A stretch of DNA of 64,000 nt from assembly GCF_000517105.1 (NCBI RefSeq), contig NZ_KI912153.1, positions 297,507 through 361,506 of the forward strand, given 5' to 3'. Within the stretch, counting starts at the first letter, position 1, and the number at the start of each line of letters is the position of its first letter. Origin of the DNA: Fischerella sp. PCC 9605. GTDB lineage: Bacteria > Cyanobacteriota > Cyanobacteriia > Cyanobacteriales > Nostocaceae. The translations under genes were made by a program, and so were the position numbers. This document shows positions 58,198 to 64,000 of this stretch, in pieces. The notes under the pieces are model-generated. The model did no database searches, had not been told where the DNA came from, and saw only the letters and a program-made list of their open reading frames with translations.

Positions 58198-58566
58198 GTG
58201 ATTAATGTCTCGATGCTGCAAGACGAACTGCAAAACTTTGTGTCAGGAACCTCAGAGGTTCAAGGTGCAGCTTTAGTCAGTCCGGATGGCTTGGCTTTAG
58301 CCTCTGTGTTGCCGGGTGGAATGGATGAAGAACGTACAGCCGCCATGTCTGCATCTATGCTGTCACTGGGCGAACGCATCGGTCGTGAACTGGCTCGCGG
58401 CAATGTAGAGCGTATCGTCGTTGAAGGAGAGAAAGGCTATGGGGTGTTAGTTGGCTGTGGTGCCGATGCAGTTTTATTGGTACTCGCTAGTGCGGAAGTC
58501 AAACAAGGCTTACTGTTTCTAGAAATTAAGCGCGCTGTTTCTAGAATTTCACCTCTGTTAGCTTGA
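58198..58566 (+). CDS. Roadblock/LC7 domain protein
   Basis: The 122-residue protein starts at GTG 58198 (GGAGG 8 bases upstream): INVSMLQDELQNFVSGTSEVQGAALVSPDGLALASVLPGGMDEERTAAMSASMLSLGERIG, with typical LC7 core (EVQGAALVSPDGL, then SLGERIG.EL..G). Roadblock proteins act as GTPase-activating partners of small GTPases such as MglA (MglB-like). The adjacent Ras-like GTPase is the obvious partner. Confidence 0.9.
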   Translation: MINVSMLQDELQNFVSGTSEVQGAALVSPDGLALASVLPGGMDEERTAAMSASMLSLGERIGRELARGNVERIVVEGEKGYGVLVGCGADAVLLVLASAEVKQGLLFLEIKRAVSRISPLLA

Positions 58567-58762
58567 GTGGAGATAAAAACAGTCTCTACACAGATTTCTG
58601 GATCGTTGGTTTTACATATTTTCCCTGTCAAATTCCAATTCAGGCGTATTAAGATTACTCAAGCTTAACCGAAATTTAACGTAAAAATTTCATGAGTTCT
58701 CAAAAACTGCCTGACCATAATCTCGATGTTTTGTTTTAGTTCATCTTGTGGAGAAGCTAATT

Positions 58763-59317
58763 ATGATTTTAGACACAGTTGCTTTTATGTCCACGCTGGA
58801 AAAGCGTGTGTGCTTGACAGATGAAGACAAAGCCATACTGAAATCTCAAGCAGATTGGGGTTTACAAATTGCTCCAGAGATGGCTGACCACTTTTATGCA
58901 TACCTGGGACGTGATGCAGAAATGAATGCTATTTTGAATGACGGAAACGGGCGTATACATCGCCTGCGTGAAACCTTTATTCAATGGTTCCACGAAATGT
59001 TCACAGGTATGGATGACTGGGGGCAAGCCTACGCCGATCGCCGTTGGAAAATCGGTTTAGTTCACGTCCGCATTGGCATTGGGCCTCAGCATGTTGTTCC
59101 AGCAATGGCGACGGTGATTCATCAAGTAGAAAAGCGCCTACAAGTAGATGGTAAAAGCCAAGCTCTCAAAGATGCTCTCAGTCGCATCTGCATGATTGAC
59201 TTGGCTTTTATTGAGCAAGCTTACGTAGAGGTATCTTCAGATGCTGTTCTTAGAGAAACTGGTTGGACTCAAGGTTTGTTTAGACGCTTAATTGCTACCG
59301 GTGCACGCTCTATGTGA
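58763..59317 (+). CDS. Protoglobin-like haem protein
   Basis: The 184-residue protein consists of a globin-like domain: LTDEDKAILKSQADWGLQIAPEMADHFYAYL, ETFIQWFHEMF, WKIGLVHVRIGIGPQHVVPAM with candidate proximal His101 (or H110). It resembles protoglobins and globin-coupled sensors, without a separate output domain, and would bind O2 or NO. GGAG lies 9 bases before ATG 58763. It follows the roadblock gene by 196 bases. Confidence 0.82.
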   Translation: MILDTVAFMSTLEKRVCLTDEDKAILKSQADWGLQIAPEMADHFYAYLGRDAEMNAILNDGNGRIHRLRETFIQWFHEMFTGMDDWGQAYADRRWKIGLVHVRIGIGPQHVVPAMATVIHQVEKRLQVDGKSQALKDALSRICMIDLAFIEQAYVEVSSDAVLRETGWTQGLFRRLIATGARSM

Positions 59318-59512
59318 ACTCCTCCACATCGTACATGCCATTGATTTAAATGATTTGGCGCGTTGAAAAAGACTCCTGTCTGCGTTTAGCAAAAATTGAT
59401 TACAGGGTGCATTCTCCGCATACCCTGCACTACCACGATTCAAATTCACGCTATTCATGTATCTGAAGTTAAATAACTATAAATCTACTCTGGACTAGAT
59501 TCGATTTTTATT
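59318..59512. other. Gap after the protoglobin gene
   Basis: 195 bases without gene; leads into the MITE-like element. Confidence 0.4.
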
Positions 59513-59743
59513 TTTATTATGGCGTTGCTGAATTTGGGGATGAATTGTCATTGTGTAGACGCTTGGTGCGGCTACTCTACGAGAAGGGCTGCGCCCTGGG
59601 AGTGCAGGGTGCGTAACGAAGTGAAGCGTAGACGCGCAGCGGCTCAAGGCAGAGTAGAATCTCGGCAGATGCTTCGTTCCGCGTTGCTGCACTCAGCATG
59701 ACAAAGCGAAAATCATCCCGCATCTATGCAACGCCTTTATTAT
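59513..59743. mobile_element. MITE-like element with 8-bp direct repeats
   Basis: A 215-bp element (59521-59735) has ends GGCGTTGC that are inverted at the other side (GCAACGCC) and, further in, GGGGATGA facing TCATCCC. It is flanked by TTTATTAT at 59513-59520 and 59736-59743, a probable target duplication. It has no coding capacity for a transposase. Confidence 0.65.
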
Positions 59744-59750
59744 TTTTATC

Positions 59751-59876
59751 TCTTATTAAATTCTAAATAACAACAACAACAACAGCGTAGCTGATATGAA
59801 GTTTTATCACTACGTTGTTTTTATATGTATGCAAAATAATTATTTACATCTATAATGTAAACAACGATATGAGGGT
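59751..59876 (+). repeat. Left copy of a direct repeat flanking the recombinase module
   Basis: Bases 59751-59823 match 63878-63950 with two differences; similarity continues more weakly to about 59871 (TCTATAATGTAAACAACGATAT). It contains AACAACAGCGTAG facing CTACGTTGTT, a bulged hairpin, and sits directly upstream of the first recombinase gene. Confidence 0.92.
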
Positions 59877-59884
59877 AGGTGAGG

Positions 59885-60988
59885 ATGAAAATCCAAAAAG
59901 GTATCCTCCCAAACAGTGACCATCCGGTTTGGATGGTGCTGGGTGACGACTATTTGCCTATTGAGCCAATCCAGAAATACCTACATTACTTAGACAGCGT
60001 AGGGCGTTCCCCAAACACGATTCAGACTTATGCCCATAACCTCAAACTATTCTGGGAGTTTCTGCGGGATTCAAAGCTAGATTGGCTCGAAATTGATTTG
60101 GAGCAGCTATCAAACTTTATTCACTGGTTAAGAAACCCTAATTCTGGCGTGTTGTCTATTGAGCCACAGGTTTCTAAACGCTCCGAAAAGACCATTAATC
60201 ACTGCCTGACAACTGTTTGTGGGTTCTATGAATTTCAAGAACGTATAGAGGCTACTGCTGGAGTAGATGTTTATCGCTATCAATTACAGCCAGGGCGTAA
60301 ATATAAACCTTTTTTGCACCACATTAGCAAAGGTAAAGAGGTTAAGACTCGACTATTAAAAATAAAAGAACCAAAGACATTCCCTGGATGCCTAACACCT
60401 GAGCAAGTTAACACATTGGTTGAAGCTTGTAATACATTACGCGACAAGTTTTTAATTAGGTTGCTATATGAAACAGGACTAAGAATAGGTGAAGCATTAG
60501 GGTTAAGACATGAAGACATGATTACTGGAAAAACTAATGAGATTCATGTAGTACCGAGATTAGATAATATTAACCATGTCAGAGCTAAGTCTGGTGTAGA
60601 GCGAACAGTTCACGTTAACAAAGAACTAATGCAATGGTACTCAGCTTATTTAATTGATGAGTACCCAGAAGACATTGATTGTGACTTTGTTTTTGTAGTT
60701 ATTAAAGCTCCTGCCAAGGGTGAAGTTGGTACACCTTTGGCATACAAAACTGTTGACAGTTTGTTTAGAAGATTATCGAAGAAAACAGGCATTAAAGTAA
60801 ATCCACATTTATTAAGGCATACTCATGCAACTGAACTAATTAGAGCAGGGTGGGATATGGCTCATGTTCAGAAACGCTTGGGACACACAGATATTCAAAC
60901 AACCATTAATACCTATGTCCATCTTAAAGACGAAGATTTATTTACAGCTTATCAAAATTATTTAGCTAATAAAAACAGGGAGGATTAA
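59885..60988 (+). CDS. tnpA: Tyrosine recombinase TnpA (Tn554 type)
   Basis: The 367-residue site-specific recombinase has an N-terminal SAM-like domain (YLHYLDSVGRSPNTIQTYAHNL) and a catalytic domain with R200 (TGLRIGEAL), K235 (RAKSG), H308 and R311 (HLLRHTHAT), H334 (LGHTD) and the nucleophile Y344 (NTYVHL). GGTGAGG lies immediately before ATG 59885; a GTG six bases earlier is possible. Length and gene order match TnpA of Tn554-type transposons. The TAA is directly followed by the ATG of tnpB. Confidence 0.9.
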   Translation: MKIQKGILPNSDHPVWMVLGDDYLPIEPIQKYLHYLDSVGRSPNTIQTYAHNLKLFWEFLRDSKLDWLEIDLEQLSNFIHWLRNPNSGVLSIEPQVSKRSEKTINHCLTTVCGFYEFQERIEATAGVDVYRYQLQPGRKYKPFLHHISKGKEVKTRLLKIKEPKTFPGCLTPEQVNTLVEACNTLRDKFLIRLLYETGLRIGEALGLRHEDMITGKTNEIHVVPRLDNINHVRAKSGVERTVHVNKELMQWYSAYLIDEYPEDIDCDFVFVVIKAPAKGEVGTPLAYKTVDSLFRRLSKKTGIKVNPHLLRHTHATELIRAGWDMAHVQKRLGHTDIQTTINTYVHLKDEDLFTAYQNYLANKNRED

Positions 60989-62908
60989 ATGGAGTATCAA
61001 ATAAAACTTAATCATAAAAATGAACAACAGGACTGCTATAAAGTTATATGGACACAAGAGAGGTTTCAAGAGATAGAGACAAGTTTAACTGGATATTGGT
61101 CAAAAGATATTTGGGAAGGGGTTGAAAACCCTTTTAAAAATAAAGACAGGACTTCACTTATCTTAAATTTTTCTAATCATTTGTATATTATCAAAACTGA
61201 ATTAAAGTTTGTTATATATACAAAAATGTCAACTCATGAATGGTCATGGACAACAGTTCATGTGAATAATGTTTTAAAAGATGTAATTGATTTTCTTGGG
61301 GACAGCAGGTTAATTGTTGAGGACAAATCAATTATAGAAATGTCTATTGATTATTTGGTTTCCAAGCTAACAGACCATTTTCAAGAGCAAAAAAAGCTAT
61401 ACTCTACGACATCCCGCACTTGTAATAAATATGGAGAACCACAATTTTATAAGAGCAAAGACCAAAGAGTTTATATGTTAACTCATATTTATAAGTTTTT
61501 GCAAGATTTCTATGATATTAGAGATGAATATGATAAAGATGCTTGGAATATTAACAAGCTCAGTCCAAAACATAATGGAAGAGAGCGCAATTTAGACTTT
61601 TCAGAGTTAAAAGGTTCTTGGCTTTTTAAACCCGTTCGCGCTTACATAAAATATCAATTAGCTATTCATAAGGGAGTCACTGTTTACAATAAGCTAAGAT
61701 GTCTTCGGATTTTTGGTATTTTTTTAATAAAAAGATATCCAAAAACGACACCAGAGAATTTAGATAGAGAACTAATAGTAGACTATATTAACTATGTTAA
61801 ACACTTTTTAAATAGTAGCTATATTCATCAGCACCACTGTTTGTCGTATCTCAAAGAATTTCTGGAATTGTGCCAACGACAACAATGGGTTAATCTTCCA
61901 AGACAGCAACTCATTTATTTTGATGACTTCCCTAAAAGCAAAAGAAAAATTAATCCCAACTATATTCCAGACGAAGTTGTTAGAGAAATCTACCAACACA
62001 TAGATAAACTCTCTTATCCCATGTATGGTAGAATGTTTCTTCTTCAAATGCAGATTGGATGCCGTGTAATTGATTTGCGGCATTTAGAATACAATTGTTT
62101 AACTCAGGTTAAGGAAGGGCAATATATATTAAAGTATTGGAATTTTAAACAAAGTAAACAACATACTATTCCTGCTAATAGTGATGTTGTCAATTTAATT
62201 AGAACTCAACAGAAGCAAGTAAGTGCTGAGTTAGGAGAAGATTACCCTTATCTATTCCCTTCCAGAAGAGTCAAAACAAATAATCAAGTTAAACCCGTTA
62301 GCACTAAGGCTTACAGTGAAGCTATTAAAAGGTTAATTTGGAAAAACAACATAAGAGATAACAATGGAAAAAGATGGGTTTTTACATCTCATCAATGTAG
62401 GCATACAGTAGCTACTACTTTGATAAATGATGGAGTACCACAACATATTGTTCAAAAATTTCTTGGGCATGAATCTCCTACCATGACTAATGCTTATGCT
62501 CATATCTTTGATGACACATTAAGAAAAGAGATAGAAAAATACCACGAATCAAGAGTAATTAATTTTCAAGGAGAAACCGTTGAGTTAGAAGAAAGTATTT
62601 TATCTAGTAATGAAGATTTGGAATGGTTCAAGAGAAATGTTCAAGCCAGGGCATTAGAACATGGATATTGTGCTAGACCCAAGGTATTAGGTGATTGTGA
62701 TATTCCTGGTTTTGATGGTTGTTATAACTGCCCTCATTGGAGAACTAATAAAAACTTCCTGGCTGTTCTAAAAGACACTTTAGAACGTACCAACAATGTT
62801 TTAGAAAAAGCCCAGAATTGTGGTTGGCAGCTACAAATTCATAAGAATACGCCTATCAAAGAAAATTTAGAGAAAGTCATTAAGACCTTGGAGGTAGACA
62901 ATGACTAA
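60989..62908 (+). CDS. tnpB: Tyrosine recombinase TnpB (Tn554 type)
   Basis: The 639-residue recombinase carries a long N-terminal region and a catalytic domain with R359 (GCRVIDLRHLEY), H468 and R471 (SHQCRHTVATT), H494 (LGHES) and Y503 (NAYAHIF). A cysteine-rich C-terminal part (CARPKVLGDCDIPGFDGCYNC, residues about 568-590) may bind zinc. Size matches Tn554 TnpB (about 630 residues). GGGAGG precedes the ATG, which abuts the tnpA stop. It overlaps the next gene by 8 bases. Confidence 0.9.
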   Translation: MEYQIKLNHKNEQQDCYKVIWTQERFQEIETSLTGYWSKDIWEGVENPFKNKDRTSLILNFSNHLYIIKTELKFVIYTKMSTHEWSWTTVHVNNVLKDVIDFLGDSRLIVEDKSIIEMSIDYLVSKLTDHFQEQKKLYSTTSRTCNKYGEPQFYKSKDQRVYMLTHIYKFLQDFYDIRDEYDKDAWNINKLSPKHNGRERNLDFSELKGSWLFKPVRAYIKYQLAIHKGVTVYNKLRCLRIFGIFLIKRYPKTTPENLDRELIVDYINYVKHFLNSSYIHQHHCLSYLKEFLELCQRQQWVNLPRQQLIYFDDFPKSKRKINPNYIPDEVVREIYQHIDKLSYPMYGRMFLLQMQIGCRVIDLRHLEYNCLTQVKEGQYILKYWNFKQSKQHTIPANSDVVNLIRTQQKQVSAELGEDYPYLFPSRRVKTNNQVKPVSTKAYSEAIKRLIWKNNIRDNNGKRWVFTSHQCRHTVATTLINDGVPQHIVQKFLGHESPTMTNAYAHIFDDTLRKEIEKYHESRVINFQGETVELEESILSSNEDLEWFKRNVQARALEHGYCARPKVLGDCDIPGFDGCYNCPHWRTNKNFLAVLKDTLERTNNVLEKAQNCGWQLQIHKNTPIKENLEKVIKTLEVDND

Positions 62909-63806
62909 TAGGAAGATTGAAGCGTTGCAAGAGGCAGCAGCACAGAAAGCTAAGGAATCAGCAGAACGAGTAGAGAAAGCACTTGAGAGGATGACAAAAC
63001 AAGGTCAAATAATCAGTTTTAAATCTGTTGCTCAATCTGCCAATGTATCGACTGCTTACTTATATAAGCAGGAAGATTTAAGGAATAGAATTGAAACTCT
63101 GCGTGACCAGCAGAAACAAAAACCTAAATCTAAACAACCTCCAGTAGCATCAGATAATTCTAAATCAGTAATTATTTCCACTTTAAGGGAAGAAAACAAG
63201 AAGTTACGAGCAGAAATAGAAGGACTTCGTAGAGTTAATGAAGGATTAGCTGGTAGGGTTTATCACTTACAAGGTGCTGAGGAGTTAGCAGAAAGACTCA
63301 AGTCTGAGAATGCAGAGTTCAAACAACAATTAGAGGAATGCCGCCAACAAGTCCAGCAATTTACAGCAGTACCAGTAGAGAATCCTAAAGTAGCATCATT
63401 AGAAAAGAAAAGAGCAGGACGTTCAAATATTAGTGACCAAGTTAAAAAACAACTTGAGTCTTTGGGTATTCAACTTAATTCAACTTTAACTAAAACAATT
63501 AAAGCGGCTTCAGAAGAAACTATTTTAGATGCGATAGAGGCGTTAAAAGAATCTCTTAGTGATGGTGATGTTGATAAACCTGGAGGTTGGTTGAAAACAG
63601 CTATTGAACAAGGTTGGAAACCCAACGGTAAAATTCAAATTAAATCGGAGCTAGACTTATTTACCGAATGGTATCCAAAAGCCAAGTTGCATAAATTGGT
63701 TCAAGCTAGTCAAACTACCAAAGACGGTATCATGATCTACACTAACGATGGCAAGTGGATACCTTTTTCAGAGATGTTAGCTCAGTATCCACTTGAAACG
63801 TTGTAG
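62901..63806 (+). CDS. tnpC: TnpC-like accessory protein (Tn554 type) with HTH and coiled coil
   Basis: The 301-residue protein has an N-terminal helix-turn-helix (ISFKSVAQSANVSTAYLYKQEDLRNRI, about 35-65), a coiled coil (REENKKLRAEIEGLRRVNEGL, about 95-150), and a C-terminal domain. It resembles DUF6262/TnpC proteins that set orientation and efficiency of Tn554 transposition, but is over twice as long as Tn554 TnpC (about 125 residues). Overlaps tnpB by 8 bases; GGAGGT upstream. Confidence 0.75.
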   Translation: MTNRKIEALQEAAAQKAKESAERVEKALERMTKQGQIISFKSVAQSANVSTAYLYKQEDLRNRIETLRDQQKQKPKSKQPPVASDNSKSVIISTLREENKKLRAEIEGLRRVNEGLAGRVYHLQGAEELAERLKSENAEFKQQLEECRQQVQQFTAVPVENPKVASLEKKRAGRSNISDQVKKQLESLGIQLNSTLTKTIKAASEETILDAIEALKESLSDGDVDKPGGWLKTAIEQGWKPNGKIQIKSELDLFTEWYPKAKLHKLVQASQTTKDGIMIYTNDGKWIPFSEMLAQYPLETL

Positions 63807-63877
63807 AAAAATTAAACAACGTAAAATATATACTATATAAACGTTGTAGACGCTGTAAACGACATAAGCGGGTTATA
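63807..63877. repeat. AACGTTGTAG-type short repeats at the module's right side
   Basis: AACGTTGTAGA occurs at 63797-63807 (overlapping the tnpC stop) and again at 63840-63850, with the inverse AACAACGT at 63815-63822. They may be recombinase-binding sites of the element end. Confidence 0.55.
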
Positions 63878-64000
63878 TCTTATTAAATTTTAAATAACAA
63901 CAACAACAACAGCGTAGCTGATATTAAGTTTTATCACTACGTTGTTTTTATGTACAAGAACAATAGTAATCTAAGTCTATAACGTAAATAGCGATATTAA
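63878..64000 (+). repeat. Right copy of the direct repeat flanking the recombinase module
   Basis: It repeats the left copy in the same orientation (offset 4127 bases; two mismatches in the first 73), and later TCTATAACGTAAATAGCGATAT corresponds to the left copy's segment just before tnpA. It runs to the window's end, so what follows is unknown. Confidence 0.9.

Noticed and set aside
59519..59701. 60-codon frame within the MITE-like element
   Set aside because: Arg-rich translation of a palindromic repeat without ribosome site.

Overview
The window is chromosomal DNA from a filamentous cyanobacterium, most likely Nostocales. The grounds are photosynthesis genes (psb28, chlL, chlN), many copies of the HIP1 octamer GCGATCGC, heptamer-type short tandem repeats of the GTTAGTG and CTAACTA kind between genes, several CHAT (caspase-like) proteins, and gene families largely confined to cyanobacteria (DUF1822, DUF4359, DUF5331-like). 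The exact genus cannot be read from the sequence.

Layout. 1-2076 is the 3' end of a large secreted filamentous-haemagglutinin-like protein. 2211-8557 holds minus-strand genes: a small secreted helical protein, a broken BrnT toxin gene, argS, a PIN/nuclease-like pair, a DUF2971 protein and cysS. 8690-11483 (plus) holds a CobW metallochaperone GTPase, dtd, psb28 and moaB. ilvC and an aldo/keto reductase follow on the minus strand, then an IS701-like insertion sequence, a DUF4359 protein and a tandem nitroreductase (SagB-like) protein. 18087-21322 is chlL, a DUF5331-like gene and chlN, encoding two of the three subunits of dark protochlorophyllide reductase; chlB is not here.

22844-26791 encodes a 1315-residue CHAT-NTPase-TPR protein of NLR-like architecture. 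Next come a small hypothetical, tRNA-Gln, a Wzc-like polysaccharide co-polymerase/kinase, a short cyanobacterial protein and a lumenal pentapeptide protein. 33773-38612 is gcvT, gcvH and gcvP, the glycine cleavage system that serves photorespiration; the L-protein is elsewhere. 39088-44268 is a tight three-gene operon (sigma-like protein, DUF1822 protein, CHAT-CHASE2 membrane protein), the best candidate here for a little-described signalling system. After it come a secreted alpha/beta hydrolase, a carotenoid-desaturase-like flavoprotein, a membrane GTPase, a YaaC-like protein, a PrmA-like methyltransferase, tRNA-Thr, tRNA-Tyr, an ABC exporter and an exported protein. 56361-59317 is a DUF4388, Ras-like GTPase, roadblock and protoglobin cluster. 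The window ends in a Tn554-type transposition module (two tyrosine recombinases and a TnpC-like protein) bracketed by directly repeated 73+ bp sequences.

The other theme is repeat DNA. Intergenic repeats (palindromes, CCCCATCTC-type arrays, heptamer arrays, MITE-like elements) are abundant, and in three genes (the CHAT-NTPase-TPR gene, gcvP and the sigma-like gene) repeat-like DNA appears inserted in frame. A 21-bp minisatellite before gcvT is open for 79 codons as perfect heptads but has no start codon. Start codons were moved from the longest open frame where a Shine-Dalgarno sequence or family length argued for it; each case is noted.
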